From: JACKAQ01 sp965227145
Lineage (GTDB): Bacteria > Calditrichota > Calditrichia > RBG-13-44-9 > J075
Direction: 5' to 3'
Assembly (NCBI GenBank): GCA_965227145.1
Contig: OZ245730.1
Location: 5,208,001 to 5,272,000, forward strand
DNA: 64,000 nucleotides
Shown: piece by piece, positions 1 through 8,877 of the stretch
How the letters are laid out: each line of letters starts with the position of its first letter
Position numbering within the stretch: the stretch's first letter is position 1
The notes under the pieces: model-generated
Told to the model about the DNA's origin: nothing
The model's database searches: none
Seen by the model: the letters and a program-made list of their open reading frames with translations, nothing else
Program-made: the position numbers and the translations under genes

Positions 1-528
1 TTATCCGGCGGTCAAAAACAGCGGCTGGCGCTGGCGCTTACGCTGGTGAACGATCCGCAGGTGGTTTTTTTAGATGAACCGACCACCGGGCTCGATCCGC
101 AGGCGCGCCGCAATTTGTGGGACATCATCAACGTGATGCGCTCGGATGACAAAACCGTTATTTTGACGACACATTATATGGAAGAAGCCGAGCAGTTGTG
201 CGACCGCATCGCCATTATGGATCACGGCAAAGTGATTGCAGAAGGCACCACCGGCAAACTTATCGAAGAAATGGCGGTGGATAACTGCATCGAATTTCAG
301 GAGATTGCCGAACTTCCGGCGGATTTGCTTTCCGCATTGCCGGCGGTAACGCGGGTGCAGCAGCGCGGCGGAAATGTGGAAGTGTTCTCGAAACATCCGC
401 AATCCACGCTGGTGGGATTGCTGGAAACCGCTGAAAATAAACAAGTTAACATAAACGATTTGCACATTCGCCGCCCGACGCTCGAGGATTTATTTCTGGA
501 GTTGACCGGCCGGCGGCTGCGCGAATAA
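1..528 (+). CDS. ABC exporter ATP-binding protein (5' truncated)
   Basis: This is the C-terminal part of an ABC-type ATPase; the frame is open to the left edge, so the gene begins outside the window. The first codons read LSGGQKQR, the ABC signature, followed by Walker B and the catalytic glutamate in VVFLDEPTTGLD, then the D-loop and the switch histidine in ILTTHYMEEAE. The last ~80 residues, ending in RRPTLEDLFLELTGRRL, look like the DUF4162-type tail of drug/antibiotic exporter ATPases (CcmA/DrrA group). The permease gene follows after about 30 bases, so the two products should form one ABC-2 exporter in the inner membrane. The substrate cannot be told from sequence. Confidence 0.95.
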   Translation, partial: LSGGQKQRLALALTLVNDPQVVFLDEPTTGLDPQARRNLWDIINVMRSDDKTVILTTHYMEEAEQLCDRIAIMDHGKVIAEGTTGKLIEEMAVDNCIEFQEIAELPADLLSALPAVTRVQQRGGNVEVFSKHPQSTLVGLLETAENKQVNINDLHIRRPTLEDLFLELTGRRLRE

Positions 529-558
529 CAATCGCCCGAAGGATTGGTTGAACTACTT

Positions 559-1662
559 ATGAATCGATATTTCAAAATGCTGATGGGGCAGCTTGGCATC
601 GAAACCAAGCTGTTTTTGCGGGACCGGGCATCTGTTTTCTGGACATATTTTTTTCCGATTTTGCTGATTTTGCTGTTCGGATTTGTATTCAACAAACCGG
701 ATTCGATACGGCTGGGCGTTGCATTTGTGGATTACGATAACAGCAACGCATCCCGTAACCTGATGATGGAATTGATGCGGGTTGAGGTGCTGGACCTCAC
801 GCCAATGGAATCGGCGGAAATGTATATATCGCTGCAAAACAGCGAAAAAAATTTCGCGATTGTGGTGCCGGAAGGTTACGGAAAAAGCGTTGCGGCAGAA
901 TCGCCGGTTTCGCTGCAGGCGTTGTATAATCCCGATCAGCAACAGGTGGTGCAAATTGTAACACCCATTTTGCAACAGATGATCGACCGGGTGAACTGGC
1001 AGCTCATCGACCGTGAACCGCTGATCACCATCGAGCCGCAACCGGTGCGGCCGGTGCGGCAGGATTACAGCTATATCAGCTTTCTGGTGCCGGGATTAAT
1101 CGGCTTCAGCCTGATGGCAACCTGCCTTTTTTCCATTGGTGTGGTGGTCGTCAGCTACCGCGAAAAAGGCAAATTGCGCCGGTTGGCGATTACGCCGCTG
1201 CCAAAAGCCATTTTTATCGCAGGACAAATTTTTACCCGGTATTTTGTGGTTTTGGCGCAGGCGCTGCTGCTGTTGGGCATCGCCATTTTTATGTTTGATG
1301 TGAGAATTGTGGGCAGTTTGTGGCAGTTTTTTGTGGCGCTGTCGATCGGTATGTTTGCGTTTATCTCGCTCGGATACGCCATCGCCAGTGTTGCCAAAAC
1401 GCCGGAAAGCGCGTCGGGCATCGCCAATTCGCTGTTCCTGCCAATGACATTTTTGAGTGGCGTCTATTTTTCTCCGGAAAGTTTGCCGGAATACCTGCAA
1501 CCGTTGGTGGCCGTGCTGCCGTTAACCCATTTGGTGACAACCATTCGCGGTATTTTCAGCCACGGCGAATCGATCATTTTTTACTGGCCGCAGCTCATTA
1601 TTCTCACCGGTTGGCTGATTGTCTGCTTCCTGTTTTCCGTGCGGAATTTCCGGTGGGAGTAA
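559..1662 (+). CDS. ABC-2 type exporter permease
   Basis: This is the membrane partner of the ATPase just upstream. It has an N-terminal membrane segment (about residues 20-40), a periplasmic stretch of about 130 residues, then a block of five hydrophobic helices, which is the ABC2_membrane_3/YhgE-like layout (367 residues). Motifs such as REKGKLRRLAITPLP after the second helix and FLPMTFLSGVYFSPESLP before the last helices are typical of NodJ/DrrB-type permeases. ATG at 559 is preferred; an in-frame TTG at 544 would add five residues, but the purine-rich GAAGGA ends almost on it. It is the last gene of the operon visible here. Confidence 0.92.
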   Translation: MNRYFKMLMGQLGIETKLFLRDRASVFWTYFFPILLILLFGFVFNKPDSIRLGVAFVDYDNSNASRNLMMELMRVEVLDLTPMESAEMYISLQNSEKNFAIVVPEGYGKSVAAESPVSLQALYNPDQQQVVQIVTPILQQMIDRVNWQLIDREPLITIEPQPVRPVRQDYSYISFLVPGLIGFSLMATCLFSIGVVVVSYREKGKLRRLAITPLPKAIFIAGQIFTRYFVVLAQALLLLGIAIFMFDVRIVGSLWQFFVALSIGMFAFISLGYAIASVAKTPESASGIANSLFLPMTFLSGVYFSPESLPEYLQPLVAVLPLTHLVTTIRGIFSHGESIIFYWPQLIILTGWLIVCFLFSVRNFRWE

Positions 1663-1664
1663 TG

Positions 1665-1826
1665 TTTTTTGCCGCGAAGTCGCAAAGCGTTGTTTTTTTC
1701 TTACTCGTTCAAGGCTCCGCCTGGAACGCCAATTTTCCAAAAAGCGCCGCTTTTAAAACTGGCGTTACGAAGCAGGAGCTTCGTAACGAGCAGGCTACTT
1801 TGCGACCTTCGTGCCTTTGCGGCAAA
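1665..1826. repeat. Intergenic module with inverted termini and two internal palindromes
   Basis: This fills the spacer between two convergent genes. The left end reads TTTTTTGCCGCGAAGTCGC and the right end (1798-1826) is its degenerate inverse, finishing TGCCTTTGCGGCAAA. Inside are an imperfect palindrome around GGCTCCGCC (1706-1728), an inverted pair AACGCCA (from about 1725) / TGGCGTT (to about 1766), and a perfect 10-bp hairpin GTTACGAAGC / GCTTCGTAAC (1764-1787, loop AGGA). Similar termini bound four other spacers in the window. No coding frame inside looks real. It could act as a bidirectional RNA-stabilising or terminating structure. Confidence 0.7.
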
Positions 1827-1833
1827 CCCACCG

Positions 1834-3237
1834 CTATTCCACCAAAACCATTTTTTTGCTGAACACAGCATTTCCCGCCTGCAATGTGTACAGATACACG
1901 CCGGACGCAACGCTCTCGCCATAATTATTCCGTCCGTTCCAGATAAAGGAATGGCTCCCCGCCGGGTAAATGCCATCGGACAGCGATGTCACCAATCGCC
2001 CCTGCAAATCATAAATTTTGAGTGAAATTTCCTGCATTTCCGGCAGTCGGATTTGAATTTGGGTCGCGGGATTGAACGGATTCGGGAAGTTTTGGGCCAG
2101 CTCAATTTGTGAGGGCAGCACTTCCGGTTGATCGCCAATACCGGTGGTGATCTGCAATTTTAGCACTGTCAGCTTTCCGTTCATATCGCTGGCGTACACA
2201 TAGCCGTTTTGGGTGTAGGGAAAAACGCCCCAATTGCCCTCAAAACCGGTGTTGTCGTTCAACGGATACGTGTCGTAAACGGCAACTTCCGCCGGTGCGT
2301 TCGGATCGCTGATATCGACCACCGAAACGCCCGATTTGTAATGCGACACAAACGCCAGATCGCCCATGATGTGTGTGTTGTGCGCGATGTTGCTCGCACC
2401 CAGATATTGCCCCAATAGCGAGATATTCCCGAGATCCTGTATGTCCCACATTTTCAACGTTTTACCGATGGTTTCTTCGGTGGTCATCAGGTATTTTCCG
2501 TCGTCGGTGAGCCAGGCGTTGTGGGCATATCCGGCGTTCGGCGGACCAAAACGCACCAGCCGCACCGGGATGTTTTTGACGCTCATATCCCAAATCGAAA
2601 ATTTGCCCTGACTGCCTTCGGAGATGATCAGCGTATCGTTGCGGGCATACAAATCGTGAGCGCGTCCCACATTAAATTTGAACACATCCACCGGATTTTC
2701 CGGATCGTTGATGTCCACCACCCGCACACCGGCGTCGTTGTTGCTGCACAAATAGGCAAAACCGGTCGTTTCATCGATGGTCAGATTATGCGAAATCGTT
2801 TCGCCGAGCGCGGTGTAACTGCGCACATATCGCACGCTGTCCGGCAAATATTGCAGATCGAGAATCATCAACCCTTCCCGAGGGCCATACATTTCTGCGA
2901 CTGCAAAAGCGTAGTGCCCGTAAGTTTTGATATCGCGGTGATAGTAGCAATCGAAACTGCTGGGACCTGCGATCAGATCGATCAGTTCCATTTCCGGCAC
3001 TTTCACAACGGCGATACCGTCGCGAACGCCCATGATGGCATATTCCGAACCGTCGGGGGCGGTGTATCCCCACACATCGGTGCCGCCGGTGGTGTCTGCG
3101 CTGCCGCAACCGGAGGGATCGGACGGAAATGTCATCGATCCGACAAATTCCAGCTGGTAACTGGTTTGGGCGAAACTGCCGGTATTTCCGAACAGACAAA
3201 TGATGATAATTATGAAAAATAATCGCATTGCTTTCAT
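1834..3237 (-). CDS. Secreted LVIVD/choice-of-anchor-B beta-propeller protein with sorting tail
   Basis: A 467-residue exported protein. After a signal peptide (MKAMRLFFIIIIICLFG, cleavage near SFAQ) it carries repeated units such as GFAYLCSNNDAGVRVVDIND and MGDLAFVSHYKSGVSVVDIS, which are LVIVD-type propeller blades of the choice-of-anchor-B family. The last ~85 residues begin with LAQNFPNPFNPATQI and end FSKKMVLVE, a type-IX-style (Por) C-terminal sorting tail, so the mature protein is probably surface-attached or released. The frame runs about 100 codons further upstream, but that part lies antisense to nei; the start at 3237, directly before the hydrophobic signal sequence, is the sensible one. 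Ligand and role are unknown. Confidence 0.88.
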   Translation of the reverse strand: MKAMRLFFIIIIICLFGNTGSFAQTSYQLEFVGSMTFPSDPSGCGSADTTGGTDVWGYTAPDGSEYAIMGVRDGIAVVKVPEMELIDLIAGPSSFDCYYHRDIKTYGHYAFAVAEMYGPREGLMILDLQYLPDSVRYVRSYTALGETISHNLTIDETTGFAYLCSNNDAGVRVVDINDPENPVDVFKFNVGRAHDLYARNDTLIISEGSQGKFSIWDMSVKNIPVRLVRFGPPNAGYAHNAWLTDDGKYLMTTEETIGKTLKMWDIQDLGNISLLGQYLGASNIAHNTHIMGDLAFVSHYKSGVSVVDISDPNAPAEVAVYDTYPLNDNTGFEGNWGVFPYTQNGYVYASDMNGKLTVLKLQITTGIGDQPEVLPSQIELAQNFPNPFNPATQIQIRLPEMQEISLKIYDLQGRLVTSLSDGIYPAGSHSFIWNGRNNYGESVASGVYLYTLQAGNAVFSKKMVLVE

Positions 3238-3262
3238 GGCTATCCTGTTGTTTGTGAACAAT

Positions 3263-4084
3263 TTATATCGATTGACATTCCGGGCAATGATAGAATCGGC
3301 GGCTGCTCTGCATGGTTTTTTCGATGAGCGTGCCGCAGGTGTAACACGGTTTTCCTGCGCGATCGAATGCGAAAAAGCGGTAGTCGCGGCGCGTTTGCCC
3401 GACAGATTCCAGTTTCGCAACCCGTTCCGCATCGTTGGTGATGCCGTTGGTTTGATACGAGCGTCGCGCCAGTTCCAGCGACGCTTGCGCCAGTTTTTCC
3501 AGCGTTTTATCGTCGCAGTCCGCCGGACGTTTGGCCGGATGAACACCGGCGATGTGCATAATTTCCGTTCGCAAATAATTGCCCAATCCCGCCAAAAATC
3601 TCTGATCGAGCAGCAGGGTGGTTATTTTTTTTCCGCGAAAGCGTTTATCGCGGTAACGCGCCAGCACGTCGTCGAATGTCGTTGCAGTGTCGAGCACGTC
3701 CGGACCGAGTTTCCGCAAAAACGGGTGATCCGCCAATTCCTCATCGCGGAGCACTTCGATATCCGATGCGCTATACAACAACGCCGATTTTTTGTCATTG
3801 TGAATCGCCAGCCGCAGTTGCCGTTTGGTTTGCGGAAAATCGTGTGCGTTGCGAATGATCCATTTTCCATACAATTGATTGTGGCTGTAAATATTCCAGC
3901 CACCCGGGAAACGGATGAGTAACGCTTTTCCGCGCGGCTCAACGGCACGAATCGTTTGTCCGGCAAACTGCGCTTCGAACGATTTGAGATGCTCGAATGC
4001 GAAAAATATTTCCTGCACTTCGCACCCGCTAATCGCGGCGGCAATTTTATCGGCGGCAATTTTTATTTCGGGACCTTCGGGCAT
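3263..4084 (-). CDS. nei: Endonuclease VIII, Fpg/Nei family DNA glycosylase
   Basis: A base-excision repair glycosylase/AP lyase of 273 residues. The N-terminus MPEGPEIKIAADK places the Schiff-base proline at position 2 and the catalytic glutamate at 3; the beta-clamp lysine is in EPRGKALLIRF. Blocks YSHNQLYGKW, LLYSASDIEVL, HPFLRKLGPDVLD and LLLDQRFLAGLGNYLR match endonuclease VIII (Nei) more closely than Fpg (MutM). The C-terminal zinc finger is complete: CYTCG ... FYHCPEC. It should remove oxidised pyrimidines. The start is fixed by the invariant MPEG; the upstream bases are pyrimidine-rich (TATCCTTTAACCA) with no Shine-Dalgarno match. Confidence 0.95.
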   Translation of the reverse strand: MPEGPEIKIAADKIAAAISGCEVQEIFFAFEHLKSFEAQFAGQTIRAVEPRGKALLIRFPGGWNIYSHNQLYGKWIIRNAHDFPQTKRQLRLAIHNDKKSALLYSASDIEVLRDEELADHPFLRKLGPDVLDTATTFDDVLARYRDKRFRGKKITTLLLDQRFLAGLGNYLRTEIMHIAGVHPAKRPADCDDKTLEKLAQASLELARRSYQTNGITNDAERVAKLESVGQTRRDYRFFAFDRAGKPCYTCGTLIEKTMQSSRRFYHCPECQSI

Positions 4085-4114
4085 TGGTTAAAGGATAATT
4101 GGGTTGAATTTACT

Positions 4115-4190
4115 GGGAGATTCCTGCCTTCGCAGGAATGACACACCTGTTTTGAAGCTGTCACCCCTGCGAAGGCAGGGGTCTCCTGAC
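4115..4190. repeat. Dispersed palindromic repeat (CCTGCCTTCGCAGG family), two units
   Basis: Two inverted units: GGGAGATTCCTGCCTTCGCAGG with AATGAC, then GTCACCCCTGCGAAGGCAGG with GGTCTCC. Each forms a short hairpin around CTTCG, and the whole forms a larger stem. Related copies lie at 8944, 15901, 41121 (diverged), 53271 and 63283. It is the main content of the 284-base spacer upstream of nei; nothing else in that spacer looks coding. Confidence 0.85.
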
Positions 4191-4368
4191 ATTTTTCACA
4201 GATTAAAATTCAAGCCGTGATTCGCATTAAAAAGGTAAACGTAAAAAGCCGTTACAACGGTGTTCTGCGAACAGCGGCTACCTAAAGTAACACAAAAATC
4301 CAAAAATGCAAGAATTGCGGGACAAGCCGGAAAAAATTTCCCACCGCCCAAACGCGACGGTTTTCTGC

Positions 4369-5040
4369 TCATTCGACAAATGAGGCAATCGATTGCAGCG
4401 GTTTTTTGGCGATATCCGGCACGGTTGCGTTGTCCGCAGGGTAGCCGGTAACCAGCAGCAAAAACGGACGCTCCTGCGACGGGCGACCCAAAATTTCGTT
4501 CAAAAATTTCATGGGGCTGGGCGTGTGGGTTAGCGTCGCCAGTCCGGCGTTGTGTAGCGCAGCGATCAAAAATCCGGTGGCAATTCCCACCGATTCAGTG
4601 ACATAATAATTTTTGATTTTTTCGCCATCCGGCGCAATTTCGTAGCTTTCCGCAAAAATTGCGATGAGATACGGTGCCGTTTCCAGAAACGGTTTGTGCT
4701 CGTCCGTGCCGAAAGGCGTGAGCGCATCCAGCCATTCTTCGGTGGCGCGACCGTGATAAAATTCGTGCTCCTCTTTTTCCGCAGCGATGCGGATTCCCCG
4801 TTTTACAGCCGAATTACTGATCGCCACAAAGTGCCACGGCTGGCGATTGGCGCCATTTGGCGCGGTGCCGGCGGCCAGCATACATTGCTCGATTATTTCC
4901 CGCGCAACCGGGCGATCCGAAAAATCGCGCACCGTTCGCCGGCGACGAATATCTTCGTAAAATGCCTGCGATCGGCGCAGCATTTCCTCCGGCGGATATT
5001 CCCGGAATTGCGAATATGGAATTTGCGAATTTGATTTCAT
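4369..5040 (-). CDS. Nitroreductase-fold flavoprotein, iodotyrosine deiodinase-like
   Basis: An FMN-dependent nitroreductase-superfamily protein of 223 residues. The phosphate-binding block RRRTVRDFSDRPV (about residues 33-45) and AAGTAPNGANRQPWHFV (56-72) are clear. The rest resembles the iodotyrosine deiodinase (IYD) branch: an active-site lid with E91, Y95 and K116 spaced as the substrate-zwitterion-binding Glu/Tyr/Lys of human IYD, then TAPYLIAIFA, NYYVTESVGIATGFLIAALH, GLATLTHTPS, ILGRP and TGYPADNATVPD. This suggests reductive dehalogenation of halotyrosine, although a different nitroreductase activity is not excluded. ATG at 5040 follows GGAG at good spacing; a longer frame to 5229 lacks family similarity. 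Confidence 0.88.
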   Translation of the reverse strand: MKSNSQIPYSQFREYPPEEMLRRSQAFYEDIRRRRTVRDFSDRPVAREIIEQCMLAAGTAPNGANRQPWHFVAISNSAVKRGIRIAAEKEEHEFYHGRATEEWLDALTPFGTDEHKPFLETAPYLIAIFAESYEIAPDGEKIKNYYVTESVGIATGFLIAALHNAGLATLTHTPSPMKFLNEILGRPSQERPFLLLVTGYPADNATVPDIAKKPLQSIASFVE

Positions 5041-5300
5041 CGATAACACGCTCCGTTGTTGAAGTTTATCGCACGGCAAAATGTTAGCCATTCTTCGCCA
5101 AAAATAAAACAACAAATGGCCTCGGGAAAATAAATTGTAAATGCCGGACAACGGCAATCGCGATGCGGCTATTTTATCAAAATTTGCGAAACCACTGCGA
5201 TAGACAATCATCATATAAACGTGATACAATTATGATTTTTTTTGGCGAATTTTTATGCTAATATTTTGAACAATCAACAGATGCTTAAAAGGAGTTGTCG

Positions 5301-5831
5301 ATGTTCAGCAAAAACAAATATTTATCGGGTCTGTTTCTTTTAATTGCAGTGATTGCTTTCGGCTATCATTTTTTTTCACCGGATGGCGATCCCGCCAAAA
5401 TGGGCGTTGAGCGCAGCGGCGATATCGCGTTAACCACATTAAATGGCGACGAAGTTTCGCTCGCGGATTATCGCGGGAAAGTGGTGCTTGTCAACTTTTG
5501 GGCAACCTGGTGCCAGCCCTGCGTAAAGGAAATTCCCGATTTGGTGAAACTGCGTAACACCTATAAAGATCAGGGATTTGAGGTGCTCGGATTGGTCGTC
5601 AATTCGCCATCCAACCAGGTGCGGAAAATGGTCAGCGATTTGGGAATGAACTATCCGATTTTACCGGCGGATGCCCGTCTGGCATCGAAATTTGGCAACG
5701 TCACAACCATTCCGCGCACATTTGTGCTGGACACGGAAGGCAACATCGTTGAAGATGTTTTGGGCATGCGCTCTTATCGCGCGTTTGAGTTGATGATCAC
5801 CAAACATCTGCCCAAAAACGCCAAAAGCTGA
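5301..5831 (+). CDS. TlpA/ResA-type membrane-anchored thioredoxin
   Basis: A 176-residue periplasmic thiol-disulfide oxidoreductase. The N-terminal hydrophobic segment (about residues 7-24) acts as signal anchor, followed by the AhpC/TSA-Redoxin fold with active site WATWCQPCVKEIPDL. The conserved cis-proline is in VTTIPRTFVLD. Such proteins reduce disulfides in apocytochromes or other exported proteins. ATG at 5301 is chosen because AAAAGGAG ends seven bases before it; an in-frame TTG sits six bases upstream. A stem-loop with a T-rich tail follows the stop. Confidence 0.93.
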   Translation: MFSKNKYLSGLFLLIAVIAFGYHFFSPDGDPAKMGVERSGDIALTTLNGDEVSLADYRGKVVLVNFWATWCQPCVKEIPDLVKLRNTYKDQGFEVLGLVVNSPSNQVRKMVSDLGMNYPILPADARLASKFGNVTTIPRTFVLDTEGNIVEDVLGMRSYRAFELMITKHLPKNAKS

Positions 5832-5871
5832 CCGGAAAAATCTACACTTTGCGCTGTGCGGCAAATTTACT

Positions 5872-5903
5872 CAGGGCGAAACCGTTTTCGCCCTGTTTTG
5901 TTG
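5872..5903 (+). terminator. Rho-independent terminator after the thioredoxin gene
   Basis: The 10-bp stem CAGGGCGAAA / TTTCGCCCTG with a short loop (5872-5895) is followed by TTTTGTTG. It lies between the thioredoxin stop codon and the ribosome-binding site of the peptidase gene. Confidence 0.75.
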
Positions 5904-5949
5904 TACACAAAAAAACGCAGCGGGCAAACCGCAACACAGGAGAACCGAT

Positions 5950-7125
5950 ATGATTCGTGAGAAAATTGCCCAGGCCATCGATATTTTGCGCGAAAAAAAT
6001 ATCGATTTGTGGCTCACATTCGAACGCGAGAGCAAAGTTACCCGCGATCCGATGCACAGCTTCATCGCCGAAAGCGATGTGACCTGGCAAACGGCGTTTA
6101 TCATCACAGCAACGGGTGAGGCGCTGGTCATCGCCGGAAATCTGGATGTTGCCGAGTTGGCAGCGCAGGGGCATTATTCGCAGGTGCACAGCTATGTGCA
6201 ATCGATTCGCGAACCGTTGCAGGCTGAGTTGAAGCGAATCAATCCTGCCAGCATCGCCATCAATTATTCGCAAAACAGCCCGGTTGCGGATGGGCTGACA
6301 CTCGGATTGTATCGCGAATTGCAGGCGCATCTCCAAAATACGCCGTTTGCGGAGCGGCTGATCAGCGCGGAACCGGTGATCAACGCGCTGCGCGGTCGCA
6401 AAACGGATACGGAAATCGAGCGCATGCGCAAAGCCGCACAGCTCACGCTGGACATTTTTTCGCAGGTCGGCAACTTTATTCGTCCGGGAAAAACGGAAAA
6501 GGAAATTGCCGCGTTTGTGCTGGAAAAAGTAGATCGCGCGGGTTTGGAAACCTCGTGGAGCCGCCAGTTTTGTCCGGCGGTATTCACCGGACCGGATACC
6601 GCCGGCGCACACGCTGCGCCAACTGACCGGCAGGTGCAAACCGGCCATCTCGTAAATATGGATTTCGGTGTGAAATTTGACGGCTACTGCGCAGATTTGC
6701 AGCGAACCTGGTATGTGCCGCATCCCGGCGAGGGCGTTCCCGATGCCGTTGCCAACGGATTCCGGGTGCTTCGCGCTGCCATCGACAGCGCCGCAGATGC
6801 CATCAAACCCGGCGTTTTGGGTGCGGATATCGACGCCATCGCCCGCGGATTTCTGGAAAAAAACGGCTACGAAGGCTATCCGCACGGACTCGGGCATCAG
6901 CTCGGTCGCGAGCCGCACGACGGCGGGGCATTGCTCGCTCCGGCGTGGGATCGCTACGGACAAACGCCGTTTACGCCCATCGAAGCGGGGCAGGTGTTTA
7001 CCATCGAACCGCGATTGTTTGTGCCGCAGCACGGCACGGTAACTATTGAGGAGGAAATCTGGGTGCGGGAAAATGGCGTGATCAACATCGATACGCCGCA
7101 GCGGGAATTGTGGATCGTCGAATAA
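5950..7125 (+). CDS. M24-family Xaa-Pro-type metallopeptidase
   Basis: A 391-residue pita-bread-fold peptidase (aminopeptidase P/creatinase-like). The N-terminal creatinase-type domain spans about residues 1-155. The dinuclear metal ligands are all present: the two Asp in VNMDFGVKFDGYCADLQRTW, His in YPHGLGHQLG, Glu in VFTIEPRLF and Glu in VTIEEEIWV. It probably cleaves Xaa-Pro dipeptides or N-terminal Xaa-Pro bonds in the cytoplasm. AGGAG ends eight bases before ATG at 5950. It stands alone, flanked by terminators on both sides. Confidence 0.92.
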   Translation: MIREKIAQAIDILREKNIDLWLTFERESKVTRDPMHSFIAESDVTWQTAFIITATGEALVIAGNLDVAELAAQGHYSQVHSYVQSIREPLQAELKRINPASIAINYSQNSPVADGLTLGLYRELQAHLQNTPFAERLISAEPVINALRGRKTDTEIERMRKAAQLTLDIFSQVGNFIRPGKTEKEIAAFVLEKVDRAGLETSWSRQFCPAVFTGPDTAGAHAAPTDRQVQTGHLVNMDFGVKFDGYCADLQRTWYVPHPGEGVPDAVANGFRVLRAAIDSAADAIKPGVLGADIDAIARGFLEKNGYEGYPHGLGHQLGREPHDGGALLAPAWDRYGQTPFTPIEAGQVFTIEPRLFVPQHGTVTIEEEIWVRENGVINIDTPQRELWIVE

Positions 7126-7155
7126 AAAAACGCAGGACAATAACTTCGCCCTGCG
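7124..7155 (-). terminator. Terminator of the cold-shock gene (possibly bidirectional)
   Basis: On the minus strand the stem CGCAGG / CCTGCG is followed by a run of seven T (complement of 7124-7130). It lies just past the cold-shock gene and directly after the stop of the convergent M24 peptidase. Confidence 0.7.
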
Positions 7156-7183
7156 CTGATTTGATTTCAAATTTTATGGCGTT

Positions 7184-7396
7184 TTAAACCGGCACGACAT
7201 CCTGTGCATGCGGGCCTTTTTCTGTTTCGTTCAGCGTGAATTCGACCTGTTGGCCTTCTTCCAATGTTCGGAAACCACCCGATTCACGAATCGAAGAGTA
7301 ATGCACAAAAATATCGCGATCGGAATTGCTGGTTATAAAACCAAAACCCTTTTTCGCATCGAACCACTTGACGGTACCGGTAGTACGATCTGCCAT
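7184..7396 (-). CDS. Cold-shock domain protein
   Basis: A 70-residue single-domain CspA-family nucleic-acid-binding protein of normal length. RNP1 (KKGFGFITS) and RNP2 (DIFVHYSSI) are intact, as is the C-terminal strand GPHAQDVVPV. It is expected to act as an RNA chaperone. AAGGAG is placed eight bases before the ATG. About 160 bases upstream carry no gene and could hold a long 5' leader, as many csp genes have; no specific cold-box element was recognised. Confidence 0.96.
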   Translation of the reverse strand: MADRTTGTVKWFDAKKGFGFITSNSDRDIFVHYSSIRESGGFRTLEEGQQVEFTLNETEKGPHAQDVVPV

Positions 7397-7647
7397 CTGA
7401 ATACTCCTTACATAATATTAGAACTGAATTTAACTAATAGAACCGTCCCGATTTGCGGGAAGTTTTGTCGGGCAAAAAAGTAAATGTTCAGAAATTAAAA
7501 ATCAAGCCTTTTGTTTAAGTTAACCGCCGATTTTCAGCCAAAATTAATTGCTTTTTGATGCTTTTTGACAAAAACCGGTCTGAAAACTTCCGATTTTCGG
7601 CAACTTCAGGTATATTTATTGGAACCAAAAACACCCGGGAGAATGCC

Positions 7648-8871
7648 GTGCTGACCAAAGACCTGCTGCGTTACGATGCCAAATCCGGGCAAATTTTCCC
7701 GAAATTTATCGATCCCGAAAAGCCGAAATTGCTGACGGTCGCTTCGGAATTAATTGAAATATACCGGGCAGCGGTTGGGGAAAATACCCGAAATCAGCTG
7801 GCGGAAGCCGTAAAACCGGTGATTGACGCCGCACCGTTTTCCGCGATTGTTGCCCGGGGATTGGATAAATTATTGCAGGATCGCACCGAATTCGACACTG
7901 CGCCGAATGCCGAACTGATGGGTTTCCGGCAGCAAATTTTCAGCGAAACCGCGCAGTTGTTTCGCGAAAAGCCGTTCGCCAGCGAAACAGATTTTCAGCA
8001 GCAAGTTGCCGCGACAATCGGGCAACCGGCCGAAACCATTGCTGGAAAATTGTATGCGGATTTACCGGATTTTCAGCGCGTCACCCATTTCAAACCGTAT
8101 TCGGCGGAGCGTTTGCTGCTGCGTTACAACGTGGCGCAAGTGCAGGCATTGTTGATGCGCTGCAGCGAACTCACACTCAAATTGAGCGATTCCGGTGCGC
8201 CGGAAATGCGCCAGTTGTTCAAATATCTGCGGTTTCGCCAGTTGCTGGCGAGTATCCGCAAAGATGACAGCGGCGATTTTGTGATCACCGTGGACGGCCC
8301 GCTCAATCTGTTTTACAAATCGCAAAAATACGGGATGAATCTGGCGCTGTTTTTCCCCGCGGTGCTGCACCAGCCGGTGTGGGAAGTGCAGGCGATGATC
8401 AAAATAAACAATCGCCGGGAATACCGGCTAACACTCGACCAAACCAGCGGATTGCGTCCGTATTCGCACCAATTTCTGGCGTATGTGCCGGAGGAAATTC
8501 ATCTGTTTCAGAATGTTTTTTCGCAAAAAACGGATGATTGGCAGATCGCACCGGCGGCTAATTTTGTGCCGCTGCAGGGCGATATCTACTGTTTCCCGGA
8601 TTTTGCGTTGTGCCACGCATCCGGGCGGGAAGTTGCGCTGGAATTGTTCCATCCGTGGCACGCCAGCCATTTGTTGATTCGGTTGCAGCAACTGGAAAAT
8701 ACTGAAACGGCGCCGCTGATTATCGGCGTGGCGAAGGTGCTGCAAAAGGACTCTCTCGTTGCGGATACGCTGGCGAATTCCGTATATTTCCAAAAATTCG
8801 GATTTGTATTTCGGGAAATGCCTACTGCCGAGCAGATTCGCCCGGCGCTGGGTGTATTGCTCGAAAAATAA
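7648..8871 (+). CDS. DUF790-family nuclease-like protein
   Basis: A 407-residue cytoplasmic protein. The opening LTKDLLRYDAKSGQIFPKFID and the late block YCFPDFALCHASGREVALELFHPWH are typical of DUF790, a family thought to be related to PD-(D/E)xK nucleases; the Asp of FPDF and the Glu of LELF would be candidate catalytic residues. Other members are often found near helicase genes, but no helicase is in this window. GTG at 7648 is preferred because GGGAG sits seven bases upstream and the family start matches; the frame is open to 7555 without similarity. Function is inferred from family only. Confidence 0.75.
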   Translation: MLTKDLLRYDAKSGQIFPKFIDPEKPKLLTVASELIEIYRAAVGENTRNQLAEAVKPVIDAAPFSAIVARGLDKLLQDRTEFDTAPNAELMGFRQQIFSETAQLFREKPFASETDFQQQVAATIGQPAETIAGKLYADLPDFQRVTHFKPYSAERLLLRYNVAQVQALLMRCSELTLKLSDSGAPEMRQLFKYLRFRQLLASIRKDDSGDFVITVDGPLNLFYKSQKYGMNLALFFPAVLHQPVWEVQAMIKINNRREYRLTLDQTSGLRPYSHQFLAYVPEEIHLFQNVFSQKTDDWQIAPAANFVPLQGDIYCFPDFALCHASGREVALELFHPWHASHLLIRLQQLENTETAPLIIGVAKVLQKDSLVADTLANSVYFQKFGFVFREMPTAEQIRPALGVLLEK

Positions 8872-8877
8872 ATGCCT

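Noticed and set aside
3238..3546. N-terminal extension of the propeller protein frame
   Set aside because: It overlaps nei on the same strand in another frame, is rich in Arg/Trp, and places about 100 residues before an obvious signal peptide.
5842..7170. A 442-codon open frame on the minus strand
   Set aside because: Antisense to the M24 peptidase with its complete metal ligands; no ribosome-binding site or domain.
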